A DNA stretch of 64,000 bases from Hyphomicrobiaceae bacterium (GCA_022844275.1 JALHMB010000003.1:124001-188000), one strand, 5' to 3'; positions 24,541-33,868 are shown, counted from the first letter of the stretch. Numbers and translations: made by a program. The notes: generated by a model not told the origin, from the letters alone.

Positions 24541-26061
24541 ATGACCAGCGCTGCGACCAAGCTTGAGGAAGGGCTGATCTTCATCGGCCAGAGCGATGCC
24601 GGGCAGGGCGGCGGGGCAGAATGCCTGGAGCTGAAACTCGCCAACCGCCATGGCCTCATCACCGGCGCGACCGGCACCGGCAAGACCGTCACGTTGCAGG
24701 TGCTCGCCGAGGGCTTTTCCGCCGCGGGCGTGCCCGTCTTCGCCGCCGACATCAAGGGCGATCTCTCGGGCGTCTCCATGAAGGGCGAGCCCAAGGACTT
24801 CCTGCTGAAGCGCGCCGAGGAGATCGGGCTCGAGGATTACGAGAACCACGCCTCGCCCGTCGTCTTCTGGGACATCTTCGGCCAGCAGGGCCATCCGATC
24901 CGCACGACCGTGCAGGACATGGGCCCGCTGCTGCTGTCGCGCCTCATGGAGCTCAACGAGGTGCAGGAGGGCGTGCTCAATATCATGTTCCGCGTGGCGC
25001 AGGACGAGAACCTGCCGCTGCTCGACCTCAAGGACCTGCGCGCGATGATCGCCAACGTCGCCCAGCGCGGGAAGGAGCTGCAGACCAAGTACGGCAATGT
25101 TTCCGCGACGTCGGCGGGTGCCGTGCAGCGCCGCCTGCTCGTGCTCGAGGAGCAGGGCGCCAATCATTTCTTCGGCGAGCCGGCTTTCAACATCAAGGAC
25201 TTCATCCTCACGGCGCCCAACGGCCGCGGCACCATCAACCTGCTCGTTGCCGACAAGCTCATGAACACGCCGCGCCTCTACGCGACGTTCCTGCTCTGGA
25301 TGCTCTCGGAGCTGTTCAACGAGCTGCCCGAAATCGGCGATCCCGAGAAGCCGAAGCTCGTGTTCTTCTTCGACGAGGCGCACCTGCTCTTCAACGAGGC
25401 CCCGAAGGCGCTGCTGGAGCAGATCGAGCGCGTGACGCGCCTCATCCGCTCGAAGGGCGTCGGCGTCTACTACGTGACGCAGAACCCGCGCGACGTGCCG
25501 AACGGCGTCTCGGCCCAGCTCGGCAACCGCATCCAGCACGCGCTGCGCGCCTTCACGCCCGTCGAGCAGAAGGGCATACGCGCCGCCGCCGAGACGTTCC
25601 GGCCCAATCCCGCGCTCGACGTCGAGCGCGTCATCCAGGAGCTGAAGGTCGGCGAGGCGCTGGTCTCGGTGCTGCACAACAAAGGCGAGCCCTCCATGGT
25701 GCAGCGGACGCTGATCCGCCCGCCAGCCGGACGCATGGGGCCGGTGACGCCCGCCGAGCGCCAGAAGCTCATCGACGGCAGTCCCTATCAGGGCAAGTAC
25801 GAGGATGTGGCCGACCGCGAGAGCGCCTACGAGATGCTGCAGAAGCGCGCGGAAGCGGCGGCAGCGGAGACGGAGAAGACCAAGGAGGCGGAGGCCGGCT
25901 GGGGCGGCCAGCTCGGCAAGACGATTTTCGGACGCGGCCCGCGTGGCGGCATGTCCATGGGCGAGCAGATCACGCGCGACGTGTCGCGCTCACTCATGCG
26001 GTCGATGGTGACCCAGATCAAAAACGCGATCTTCAAGTCGATCTTTGGGGGGCGGAGGTAA
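24541..26061 (+). CDS. HerA/YjgR-like ATPase (DUF853)
   Basis: A 506-residue FtsK/HerA-superfamily P-loop ATPase. The Walker A is GATGTGKTVT near residue 42, Walker B is KLVFFFDEAHLLF near residue 283, and the segment GVGVYYVTQNPRDVPNGV follows as the sensor region. SAQLGNRIQHALRAFTP is also DUF853-like. The C-terminal part is a charged helix with RAEAAAAETEKTKEAEAG. The role is unclear; a nucleic-acid or protein-pumping function is inferred from the superfamily. No nuclease partner such as NurA is adjacent, and orthologues are widespread, so I treat it as housekeeping. The ATG follows GGGAGAGACGGC. Confidence 0.85.
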   Translation: MTSAATKLEEGLIFIGQSDAGQGGGAECLELKLANRHGLITGATGTGKTVTLQVLAEGFSAAGVPVFAADIKGDLSGVSMKGEPKDFLLKRAEEIGLEDYENHASPVVFWDIFGQQGHPIRTTVQDMGPLLLSRLMELNEVQEGVLNIMFRVAQDENLPLLDLKDLRAMIANVAQRGKELQTKYGNVSATSAGAVQRRLLVLEEQGANHFFGEPAFNIKDFILTAPNGRGTINLLVADKLMNTPRLYATFLLWMLSELFNELPEIGDPEKPKLVFFFDEAHLLFNEAPKALLEQIERVTRLIRSKGVGVYYVTQNPRDVPNGVSAQLGNRIQHALRAFTPVEQKGIRAAAETFRPNPALDVERVIQELKVGEALVSVLHNKGEPSMVQRTLIRPPAGRMGPVTPAERQKLIDGSPYQGKYEDVADRESAYEMLQKRAEAAAAETEKTKEAEAGWGGQLGKTIFGRGPRGGMSMGEQITRDVSRSLMRSMVTQIKNAIFKSIFGGRR

Positions 26062-26214
26062 CCCCTTACTGCACCCGCATCCGCAGCTCCGGCACACACA
26101 ACGGCGCTGGAGAGCTCAGAAGAATGGTCGATAAAAGACCTTGATAGGCCAATATTCAAATCAACCATCCAATCCACCAAGCAATTGTTTCAGACAATAA
26201 TTGGGGAGCAGCAG

Positions 26215-27408
26215 ATGCTCTTGCGCAATCCAGAAGGCGCACTAACCGATCATGAAAAGCGTATCGTCAAGGCACTATTGGCCGAGGGGTGGCGAAATCA
26301 GGATATTCAGGCTCTCCTGAATATTGGCCGCGCAGCTACCATCAACAGCGCCCGCATAACCGAAGTAAAGAAGAACGGCGAGATCATTCCAGCATCACCC
26401 GATGCGGTTGATTTATTCAAAGCGAAAAAACAAAGATATGACCCCAAGACTGGCCTGAACGAATTTGATCACGAGCGCTTGATACGAGCCCGCGAGGCGA
26501 TGATCCTCGCAGTCCAGATATACAATAGCCCGACCCTACGGTTCAAATCCGAAGTTTATTGCGTCCTCGCTAACATAGCCTGGACGTATCTACTGCACGA
26601 GCACTATCAGAGGAAGAACGTACCGATCGTTGGGCTGGATGGCCGAACGCTACTACTAGGCCAGATGTTAAACCGAGCAGATTGCCCCTTGTCGCGCGGA
26701 ATAAAAGACAATATTACATCTCTAAAGCTCATCCGTGACGCGGTCGAACACCAATTAATGGGGCGAACCGATCGGAGCCGGTCTCCGTTATTTCAATCCT
26801 GCGCCTTAAACTTCGATAAGACGATTTGCACGTTATTCGGGGACGAGCTTTCACTTAAGGATGACTTATCCTTTGCCCTGCAGTTCTCCAAACTGTCGCT
26901 GGAGCAGATCTCCGCATTGCAGGACTATGAAATCCCAGAGCATATCAAAGCCCTCGACGCGAGGCTCATCGAAGGCATGACCGATGACCAACTTCGCGAT
27001 GTCGAGTATCAATTTCAAGTAGTCTACACTCTAGATGCTAGCTCGAAATCACAATCGCATTTCCGTTTTGTTTCCCCCGGATCAGAAGAAGCCACGCAAA
27101 TTCATGCAGTCCTGCAAAAATACAAACCGGCGGACGAGCTCTACCCGCATAAGCCGTCGAAAGTGGTGGTGGTCGTCGCGGAGAAGACAGGCAAGGCCTT
27201 CAACATGTTCACACACGCCAAAGCATGGATGAAATATAGAGCGCGACCGAAGAATCGATCAGTCCGTCCAGCCGAAACCAATAAAGAATATTGCATCTAT
27301 CACGCCGCTCACGGCGACTACACTTACTCAGATAAGTGGGTAGATCATCTCGTAAAAATGGTTCGCGACGTAGAAGAATACCAAAGCCTTCTAGCGTGGA
27401 AAATTTAG
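26215..27408 (+). CDS. DUF3644 protein with N-terminal helix-turn-helix-like segment; accessory gene
   Basis: A 397-residue protein. The N-terminal 60 residues (LTDHEKRIVKALLAEGWRNQ, then DIQALLNIG and ATINSARITEVKK) look like a small DNA-binding fold. From about residue 85 comes the DUF3644 pattern: RAREAMILAVQIYNSP, FKSEVYCVLANIAWTYLLHEH and LKLIRDAVEHQL. The rest has no recognised domain. I chose ATG 26215, with GGGGAG just upstream, over a TTG ten codons earlier. Base composition is visibly lower in GC than the neighbours, with many A- or T-ending codons, so it was probably acquired. It stands alone between a HerA-like ATPase and a gene remnant. The function is unknown. Confidence 0.7.
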   Translation: MLLRNPEGALTDHEKRIVKALLAEGWRNQDIQALLNIGRAATINSARITEVKKNGEIIPASPDAVDLFKAKKQRYDPKTGLNEFDHERLIRAREAMILAVQIYNSPTLRFKSEVYCVLANIAWTYLLHEHYQRKNVPIVGLDGRTLLLGQMLNRADCPLSRGIKDNITSLKLIRDAVEHQLMGRTDRSRSPLFQSCALNFDKTICTLFGDELSLKDDLSFALQFSKLSLEQISALQDYEIPEHIKALDARLIEGMTDDQLRDVEYQFQVVYTLDASSKSQSHFRFVSPGSEEATQIHAVLQKYKPADELYPHKPSKVVVVVAEKTGKAFNMFTHAKAWMKYRARPKNRSVRPAETNKEYCIYHAAHGDYTYSDKWVDHLVKMVRDVEEYQSLLAWKI

Positions 27409-27778
27409 CCACGTCCCTCCCCCCCCCCGGCCGGCCATGCCGCACGAGGTCGATGGCTGAGTGGAGAATGTAGTACTGATCCGCGAACCAGAGCGGCAGC
27501 GGGATGTTGCGCACGGCCTCGTCGATAACGTCGAGTTCGGCACGATGCAGCGCCAGAACCTGCACACCCTCGCGCTCGCTGAACACGCTCTCAAAGGCCT
27601 TGAGCCGGCCGTACCAGCAGATCCGCCGGCGGCGGATATGCGAACGATAGCGCGCTTCGCGGAAGAGTTCGACTTGCCCCTCGGCAAAGCCAGAGGCCAG
27701 GGTTAACGCCATAAGACGATCCGCTCTAGGCAGGTTCCGCCATTCGGCGTGTCCGACTTCGCCCCTCGTCTCAGGCAC
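27409..27778 (-). pseudogene. Remnant of an unrecognised gene, truncated at its 3' end
   Basis: On the minus strand a reading frame starts at 27778 and has gene-like composition for about 120 residues. It includes [36 protein letters not shown] and PLPLWFADQYYILHSAIDLVRHG. The frame then meets a run of ten G (minus strand) at about 27419-27428 and enters the antisense of the DUF3644 gene, where it is not meaningful. I think it is the 5' part of a gene cut by arrival of the DUF3644 segment. I do not recognise the family, and it could also be a chance open frame. Confidence 0.35.
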
Positions 27779-27928
27779 TTGCTTGCGGATTGGGCCTCAA
27801 CTATAACCCGCTCGTTCGAGCCGCCCGGCGGGGCATGCCGTGGCGGCTTTCGATGCTTTGCATCACCACCTGCATCTGCGGGTCGCGCGGGAGAAATCCC
27901 GTTTAAAATCAATAGAATGGAGAGCCAA

Positions 27929-28129
27929 ATGCCCAAGATGAAGACCAAGAGCGGCGCCAAAAAGCGCTTCAAGATCACGGGTACGGGCAAAGTCATGGCC
28001 GCGGCCCAGGGCAAGCGTCACGGCATGATCAAGCGCACGGCGAAGTTCGTCCGTAATGCGCGCGGCACCATGACCCTGTGCGACAGCGATGCCGGCATCG
28101 TCAAAAAGTACATGCCTTATAACCGCTGA
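27929..28129 (+). CDS. rpmI: 50S ribosomal protein L35
   Basis: A 66-residue basic protein starting [21 protein letters not shown], the L35 signature, and ending [11 protein letters not shown]. The middle contains [18 protein letters not shown]. The ribosome binding site GGAGAGCC precedes the ATG. rplT follows 52 nt later. infC, which often lies upstream, is missing; the 150-nt leader could still carry an L20-type control region, although I could not recognise one. Confidence 0.96.
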   Translation: MPKMKTKSGAKKRFKITGTGKVMAAAQGKRHGMIKRTAKFVRNARGTMTLCDSDAGIVKKYMPYNR

Positions 28130-28181
28130 TTTCGATCAGCCGCTGTCCCATCCAAGATCCTGAAGTTGTAGGAGAAATCCC

Positions 28182-28547
28182 ATGGCCCGCGTAAAGCGTG
28201 GCGTGACCGCTCACGCAAAGCACAGAAAAGTCCTGGACGCCGCCAAAGGCTATTACGGCCGGCGCAAGAATACGATCCGCATTGCCAAGCAGGCCGTTGA
28301 GAAGGCCCTGCAGTACGGCTATCGCGATCGCAAGCGCAAGAAGCGCACGTTCCGCGCGCTCTGGATCCAGCGCATCAATGCCGCCGTCCGCGAGCACGGC
28401 ATGACCTACGGCAAGTTCATCCATGGCCTGTCGGTCGCCGGTATCGAGGTCGACCGCAAGGTGCTGGCCGATGTCGCGGTGAAGGACCCGGCGGGCTTCA
28501 AGGCGCTCGTCGAGCAGGCGAACGCTGCCGTCGCGAAGGCCGCCTAA
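28182..28547 (+). CDS. rplT: 50S ribosomal protein L20
   Basis: A 121-residue assembly protein for the large subunit, binding 23S rRNA. It shows [61 protein letters not shown] and [22 protein letters not shown] in order. L20 also represses its own operon in many bacteria. The ribosome binding site is TAGGAGAAATCCC. pheS starts 31 nt after its stop, so the three genes are likely co-transcribed. Confidence 0.97.
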   Translation: MARVKRGVTAHAKHRKVLDAAKGYYGRRKNTIRIAKQAVEKALQYGYRDRKRKKRTFRALWIQRINAAVREHGMTYGKFIHGLSVAGIEVDRKVLADVAVKDPAGFKALVEQANAAVAKAA

Positions 28548-28578
28548 GTCTCGTCAGCTCTCCAGCGCGAGGCTCGCC

Positions 28579-29646
28579 ATGACCGCCGACCTTTCCGCCC
28601 TCGAAACCGAGCTGATCGGTGAGATCGAGCGCGCCGACAATCTCGGCGCCATCGAGCAGGTGCGCATTGGCGCGCTCGGCAAGAAGGGGCGCGTGTCCGA
28701 GCTGATGAGCCAGCTCGGCAAGCTCGCACCCGAGGAGCGCAAGGCGTTCGGTGCGGCGGTCAACCAGCTCAAGACGACCGTCACTGATGCCCTCGAGCGC
28801 CGCAAGTCCTTGCTCGAGGATGCCGCTCTCAGCGCCCGTCTCGCCAACGAGACCGCCGACGTTACGCTGCCGGTGCGGCTCGGTCCGCAGGCCGAGGGCC
28901 GCATTCACCCCGTCAGCCAGGTCTGGGACGAGGTCACGGAAATCTTCGCCGATATGGGCTTCGCCGTCGCCGAAGGCCCGGATATCGAGACGGACGACCT
29001 CAACTTCACCAAGCTCAACATCCCGCCCGAGCATCCCGCGCGCCAGGAGCACGACACGTTCTACCTGAAGCCGCGGCCGGACGGCTCACGTCTGCTCCTG
29101 CGCACGCACACGAGCCCCGTGCAGATCCGCACGATGCTGAGCCAGAAGCCGCCGATCCGCATCATCGCGCCGGGCCGCGTCTATCGCTCCGACAGCGATC
29201 AGACGCACACGCCGATGTTCCACCAGATCGAGGGCCTCGTTATCGACGAGGAGACGCACCTCGGGCACCTCAAGTGGTGCCTCGAGGAGTTCTGCAAGGC
29301 CTTCTTCGAAGTGGACGAAGTGAAGATGCGCTTCCGCGCCTCGCACTTCCCGTTCACCGAGCCATCCATGGAAGTGGATGTCGACGCCGCCGCGATCGGC
29401 AAGCCCGGACGTTGGCTCGAAATCCTCGGCTCCGGCATGGTGCATCCGAACGTGATCCGCGCCTGCGGTCTCGATCCGGAGAAGTACCAGGGCTTTGCTT
29501 TCGGCATGGGCCTCGATCGCATCACCATGCTGAAGTACGGCATCCCCGACCTGCGCGACATGTTCAGCGCCGACATGCGCTGGCTGCGTCACTACGGCTT
29601 CCTGCCCTTCGACGTGCCGACACTCGCGGGTGGCATTTCGAGCTGA
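28579..29646 (+). CDS. pheS: Phenylalanine-tRNA ligase, alpha subunit
   Basis: A 355-residue catalytic subunit of the (alpha-beta)2 class II synthetase. The N-terminal coiled coil covers residues 5-85. Class II motifs follow: [19 protein letters not shown] near residue 112, then motif 2 around [12 protein letters not shown] and [21 protein letters not shown]. Motif 3 is [22 protein letters not shown] near residue 312. It follows rplT in the usual alphaproteobacterial order. The beta-subunit gene pheT, which normally comes next, is absent: two palindromic elements and a protease gene follow. So pheT must be elsewhere. Confidence 0.95.
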   Translation: MTADLSALETELIGEIERADNLGAIEQVRIGALGKKGRVSELMSQLGKLAPEERKAFGAAVNQLKTTVTDALERRKSLLEDAALSARLANETADVTLPVRLGPQAEGRIHPVSQVWDEVTEIFADMGFAVAEGPDIETDDLNFTKLNIPPEHPARQEHDTFYLKPRPDGSRLLLRTHTSPVQIRTMLSQKPPIRIIAPGRVYRSDSDQTHTPMFHQIEGLVIDEETHLGHLKWCLEEFCKAFFEVDEVKMRFRASHFPFTEPSMEVDVDAAAIGKPGRWLEILGSGMVHPNVIRACGLDPEKYQGFAFGMGLDRITMLKYGIPDLRDMFSADMRWLRHYGFLPFDVPTLAGGISS

Positions 29647-29654
29647 GAACAGGT

Positions 29655-29758
29655 CGTGCCTTCGGCACGAGCGAGACGCATGCCTCTGGCATGCCTCCCG
29701 GCATGACCTCGAGCTCTATCGGGAGGGACACCCTCCCGAACCCGCCCGCCTTTATGAC
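29655..29758 (+). repeat. GGGGGACACCCCCG palindromic element, copy 2
   Basis: The element begins with the small hairpin CGTGCC-TTC-GGCACG. A variable block includes ATGCC repeats in both orientations, then CGGGAGGGACACCCTCCCG, AACCCGCCCGCC and the end TTTATGAC. The core stem differs in sequence from copy 1 but keeps its pairing. It lies directly after pheS. Confidence 0.8.
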
Positions 29759-29781
29759 GTTCACCTCGCAGCGAGCTCCAA

Positions 29782-29858
29782 GTCATAAAAGACGGGGGTT
29801 CGGGGGTGTCCCCCGATCGGGTGCAGGGCCGAGGCCCTGCTCGCGCCGGAGGCGCGAT
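29782..29858 (-). repeat. GGGGGACACCCCCG palindromic element, copy 3 (inverted)
   Basis: Read on the minus strand, the element has the small hairpin CGCGCC-TCC-GGCGCG, a GCAGGGC-CTCG-GCCCTGC stem, the core CGGGGGACACCCCCG, AACCCCCGTC and the end TTTTATGAC. It faces copy 2 with 23 bp between the TTTATGAC ends. Together they fill most of the 416-bp gap between pheS and the protease gene; the remaining roughly 200 bp shows no gene. Confidence 0.85.
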
Positions 29859-30062
29859 CGACGCGACCTGCCCCCAAGTTGACGCAAGTTGGTGCCCAGA
29901 TACGCGGCGAATTGCCATCCGAACGGGGATCAACGTGCTTGTGATCCCGCGCCTGCCGGTGCGGACGTTGACAGGTTGCGGATCCGGCTGGATGGATATC
30001 GGGAGCATAAATTGACGGCGCGACCCTCGAAGAATGGCCGTGCGATCAACTGCGAGGCAAGA

Positions 30063-31562
30063 ATGACGATGCTGGTCACGTCGAAGAATGAAGCCCGGCG
30101 CCGTAATCTGCGAAGGACGGCCTTGCGCCGCTTGTCCGTCGGGATGCTGGGCGCGTTGGTCATGACCTTCGCCGTGCCGGTCATCGAAGCCACCGCGCGA
30201 AGTGGTCCGCAATCGGTCGCACCACTCGCCGAGCGCCTGATCAACGCCGTCGTCAACATCTCGACGAGCCAGAGCGTGAAGGGCAAGCAGAGCGGCGTGC
30301 CGCTTCCGTCGGTGCCCAAGGGATCGCCCTTCGAGCAGTTCTTCGAGGACTTCTTCGACCGCAAGGGCAAGTCGGACGACCAGCGCAAGGTCTCCTCGCT
30401 CGGCTCGGGCTTCATCATCGACGGCAAAGAGGGCCTGATCGTCACGAACAACCACGTCATCGAGGGCGCCGACGAGATCGTCATCAACTTCCACGACGGC
30501 TCGAAGCTCAAGGTCGATCGCGTGATCGGCAGGGATACCAAAACCGACCTCGCGCTCCTCAAGGTCAGCCCCAAGAAGCCGCTGCCCGAGGTTGCCTTCG
30601 GCAGCTCGAACGATCTCAAGGTCGGCGACTGGGTGATGGCGATCGGCAATCCCTTCGGGCTCGGCGGATCCGTGACGGTCGGCATCATCTCGGCCAAGCA
30701 GCGCGACATCAGCTCCGGGCCCTATGATGAGTACCTGCAGACGGATGCCTCCATCAACAAGGGCAACTCGGGCGGGCCGCTCTTCAACATGGATGGCCAG
30801 GTTATCGGCGTGAACACCGCCATCATCTCGCCGACGGGCGGCTCAGTCGGCATCAGCTTCGCCGTTCCCTCGGATGCCGCGATATCGGTCGTTGATCAGC
30901 TCCGCCAGTTCGGCGAGACGCGACGCGGCTGGCTCGGCGTGCGCATCAAGAGCATCACCGAGGACGTCGCCGAGACGCTCGGCGTTAGGGAGAACTTCGG
31001 CGCGCTCATATCCGCAGTCACACCGGACAGCCCCGCTCAGAAGGCCGGCATCGAGGCCGGCGACGTGGTCGTGCGCTTCGATGGCCGCGAGGTCACGACG
31101 ACGCGCGGGCTGCCACGCCTCGTCTCGCAAACGCCGATCGGCAAGACGGTCGATGTCGAGGTCCTGCGCAAGGGCGAGAAGCGCACGCTCAAGGTCACGG
31201 TCGCGCGTCTCATGGAGGAGGATGCCACTCAGCAGAAGCCGCCGGCCGACAATACGCCGCAGAGCGGACGCCTGATCGGCCTCGGCCTCGCGCCGCTCGA
31301 TGAGGATCTGCGCAAGCAGTTCAGCCTCGATGCCAAGACGAAAGGCGTAGTGGTGACGGAGGTCGATCCACAGAGTCCGGCGGCCAAGCGCGGCATCAAG
31401 GTCGGGGATGTGATCGTCGAGGCGGGGCAGGATGCCGTTACGTCCGTTGCCGATGTCGAAGCCGGCATCGAGAAGATCCGCAAGGCCGGTCGCAAGGCCG
31501 TGCTGCTCAGGGTCGAGGATGCCAAGGGCGAGCTGCGTTTCGTCGCGGTACCGATCGAATAA
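30063..31562 (+). CDS. Do-family (DegP/HtrA) periplasmic serine endoprotease
   Basis: A 499-residue trypsin-like protease and chaperone of the periplasm. A basic start and hydrophobic segment near residues 28-50 (LSVGMLGALVMTFAVPVIEA) form the signal. The catalytic triad is His in VTNNHVIEG, Asp in KTDLALLK and Ser in GNSGGPLF. Two PDZ domains follow, one near RRGWLGVRIKSI and the other near LGLAPLDEDLR, each with a GIK/GIEAGDVV-type loop. The two PDZ domains fit DegP/DegQ/MucD rather than DegS. I chose ATG 30063 with GAGGCAAGA before it. Stress control is likely, but no clear extracytoplasmic sigma-factor site is visible. Confidence 0.92.
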   Translation: MTMLVTSKNEARRRNLRRTALRRLSVGMLGALVMTFAVPVIEATARSGPQSVAPLAERLINAVVNISTSQSVKGKQSGVPLPSVPKGSPFEQFFEDFFDRKGKSDDQRKVSSLGSGFIIDGKEGLIVTNNHVIEGADEIVINFHDGSKLKVDRVIGRDTKTDLALLKVSPKKPLPEVAFGSSNDLKVGDWVMAIGNPFGLGGSVTVGIISAKQRDISSGPYDEYLQTDASINKGNSGGPLFNMDGQVIGVNTAIISPTGGSVGISFAVPSDAAISVVDQLRQFGETRRGWLGVRIKSITEDVAETLGVRENFGALISAVTPDSPAQKAGIEAGDVVVRFDGREVTTTRGLPRLVSQTPIGKTVDVEVLRKGEKRTLKVTVARLMEEDATQQKPPADNTPQSGRLIGLGLAPLDEDLRKQFSLDAKTKGVVVTEVDPQSPAAKRGIKVGDVIVEAGQDAVTSVADVEAGIEKIRKAGRKAVLLRVEDAKGELRFVAVPIE

Positions 31563-31661
31563 CTGATCCTGCTGTAAATGCACTGTCACAATTCCCGAGG
31601 CATCATGCCATCATGATGTGGGGGAGCCACGCCTCCGCGGCCCCACGAGGACGCGACGGAC

Positions 31662-33698
31662 ATGAGCGGCACCATGCACGACGACGAGAGCGCTTACGAA
31701 AGCAAGGCGGCTGCCGCTGAAGCAGCCGACGACATCCCCAACAACCCCAACACGGAACGCAGCATCGGCGCCGTGATCGCGCGCCGCTTCAGCCGCCGTG
31801 ACATCCTCAAAGGCAGCCTCGGCGTTGCTGCTGCGACGACGCTCTTCGGCGCGAATGCGCTCATCGCAGGTCGCGCAGAAGCGCAAGCGCTCCCGTCCGC
31901 GAATTTCAAGGAACTCGCCGCCGGCGTTGATGAGCGCCATCACATCGCCGAAGGATACGCCGCCGACGTGCTGTTCAGCTGGGGCGATCCCATCTTCGAC
32001 GACATGACGGCCTTCGATCCGCACAAATTGACCGGTGAGGAGCAGGCGCGCCGCTTCGGATACAACAACGACTACGTGGCATTTTTCCCGCTCGGTAACG
32101 CGGGTGATCGCGGACTCCTCTGCATCAACCACGAGTACGTCAACTCCGAAGTCATATTCCCCGGTATCAACCGCCTCAAGCGCTCGGACTTCTCGAAGAT
32201 CACGGCTGCACACGTCTCCGTCGAGATGGCGGCACACGGCGTCACGGTCGCCGAGATCGTGCGCGAGGATGACCGCTGGCGGCCCGTACTGAACGGCAAG
32301 TCCAATCGGCGCATCACCGCTTCGACGCCCATGACTTTCGATGGTCCTGCCGCCGGCCACGCACGCATGAAAACGAGTACCGACCCCGAAGGCCTCCGGG
32401 TGCTCGGCACGCTCAACAACTGCGCGGGCGGGCACACGCCCTGGGGCACGTACCTCACGGCGGAAGAAAACTTCCACGGCTACTTCTCGGCCGACGCGCC
32501 GGACTTCGTCGACAAGCTTCGCGTTGCAGGTCCGAGCGGCACGGGTGGCGCCGAGGCACGCAGCTATCTGCGCAACCGCATTCCGAGCGCCTGGTACAAT
32601 TGGGGCAGCTATCACACGCGCTTCAATGTCGAGAGGGAGCCGCACGAACCGAACCGCTTCGGCTGGATCGTCGAGATCGACCCCAGCGATCCGACATCCA
32701 CCCCCGTCAAGCACACTGCCCTCGGCCGCTTCAGCCACGAAGGCGCGGAATGCCTCGTCGACAAGAGCGGCCGCATCGTTCTCTACTCCGGCGATGATGC
32801 ACGCTTCGAATACATCTACCGCTTCGTCAGTCGCGACCGCTATCGCGAGAGCGACCGCGCGCACAATATGCGCCTGCTCTCCGAGGGCACGCTCTCCGTC
32901 GCTCGCTACAACGAGGACGGCACGCTCGACTGGTTGCCGCTCGTCTTTGGCGAGGGACCGCTGACTCCGGAGAACGGTTTTCATTCACAAGCCGACGTGG
33001 TGATCGATGCGCGCATTGCGGCCGACCTCCTCAAGGCCACGCCCATGGATCGTCCCGAGGACGTCCAGCCGAGCCCGCGCACCGGCAAGGTGTACGCCAT
33101 TCTCACGAACAACGATCGCCGAACGGCCGCGCGAACGAATGCCGCCAATCCACGCCCTGAAAATGCCTTCGGCCACATCATCGAGATGACGCCGCCCGAC
33201 GGCGATCATGTCGCCGCACGCTTTACCTGGGACATGCTCATCGCTTGCGGCGATCCGGCCGTGGCCGAGGTCGGCGCACGCTGGAACCCGGCAACGACGG
33301 CCGATGGATGGTTCTCGTCGCCCGACAACTGCGCCTTCGATGCCGATGGTCGTCTCTGGATCGCGACAGATCAGGGGACGGGTTGGCTGAAGACCGGCAA
33401 GGCCGATGGCCTCTACGCCGTCGATACAGAGGGATCGCTGCGCGGGCGCTCACGCCTCTTCTTTCGTGGCCCCATTGGTGCCGAAGTCTGCGGCCCCTGT
33501 TTCACGCCCGACGGCGAGACGTTGTTCCTTGCCGTGCAGCATCCCGGCATCGATGGGGTGCACGCGTGGAAGCCGTTCGCGCGTCCCTCGACATTCGAGG
33601 ATCCTGCCACGCGCTGGCCGGACTTCGAGCCCGATATGCCGCCACGCCCGTCTCTTCTCGTCGTTCGCCGCAAGGGCGGTGGTCGCATCGCGAGTTGA
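31662..33698 (+). CDS. phoX: PhoX-family alkaline phosphatase (DUF839), Tat-exported
   Basis: A 678-residue exported phosphatase; PhoX enzymes are calcium- and iron-dependent monomers. A long N-terminal region precedes a twin-arginine signal, SRRDILKGSLGVAAATTLFG, near residues 44-75, so it is folded before export. Family features are WGDPIFDDMTAFD, LGNAGDRGLLCINHEYV, NNCAGGHTPWGTYLTAEEN, and GWIVEIDPSDP. Late segments include NCAFDADGRLWIATDQG and FRGPIGAEVCGPCFTPDG. It would release phosphate from organic esters in the periplasm. No Pho box is obvious in the 99-nt gap after the protease gene. PhoX is well supported, although substrate range is not visible. Confidence 0.88.
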   Translation: MSGTMHDDESAYESKAAAAEAADDIPNNPNTERSIGAVIARRFSRRDILKGSLGVAAATTLFGANALIAGRAEAQALPSANFKELAAGVDERHHIAEGYAADVLFSWGDPIFDDMTAFDPHKLTGEEQARRFGYNNDYVAFFPLGNAGDRGLLCINHEYVNSEVIFPGINRLKRSDFSKITAAHVSVEMAAHGVTVAEIVREDDRWRPVLNGKSNRRITASTPMTFDGPAAGHARMKTSTDPEGLRVLGTLNNCAGGHTPWGTYLTAEENFHGYFSADAPDFVDKLRVAGPSGTGGAEARSYLRNRIPSAWYNWGSYHTRFNVEREPHEPNRFGWIVEIDPSDPTSTPVKHTALGRFSHEGAECLVDKSGRIVLYSGDDARFEYIYRFVSRDRYRESDRAHNMRLLSEGTLSVARYNEDGTLDWLPLVFGEGPLTPENGFHSQADVVIDARIAADLLKATPMDRPEDVQPSPRTGKVYAILTNNDRRTAARTNAANPRPENAFGHIIEMTPPDGDHVAARFTWDMLIACGDPAVAEVGARWNPATTADGWFSSPDNCAFDADGRLWIATDQGTGWLKTGKADGLYAVDTEGSLRGRSRLFFRGPIGAEVCGPCFTPDGETLFLAVQHPGIDGVHAWKPFARPSTFEDPATRWPDFEPDMPPRPSLLVVRRKGGGRIAS

Positions 33699-33724
33699 GT
33701 GCGAAGGTCGCTTCGCAACTCAAT

Positions 33725-33868
33725 CCCCTCACCCCGCTGGCGGGGAGGAGGCTAGGGTGAGGGGCAGCGGCATACGCCGACATCAGCACATGGGCCGCTC
33801 CTCATCCCGACCTTCTCGTCGCGCCGGAGGCGCGCTTCCAGCGCGACAAGCGCGGGGAGAAGGGGAAG
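33725..33868. repeat. CCCTC/GAGGGG hairpin mosaic, long copy 2
   Basis: The same blocks as at 19285-19404 occur in order: CCCCTCACCCCGC, GGCGGGGAGGAGG, GGGTGAGGGGCAGCGGCATACG, CCGACATCAGC, CTCATCCCGACCTTCTC and the closing CGGGGAGAAGGGGAAG. Here an extra palindrome, GTCGCGCC..GGCGCGC..GCGCGAC, is inserted in the loop near the end. The element lies between the converging phoX and efflux-pump genes. Confidence 0.8.

Noticed and set aside
24541-26061. HerA-like ATPase plus DUF3644 considered as a two-gene defence system
   Set aside because: The ATPase matches the widespread DUF853/YjgR group with normal GC for the region, while the DUF3644 gene is distinct in base composition. They are separated by 153 nt and no nuclease partner is visible. 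Co-occurrence would need to be shown first.
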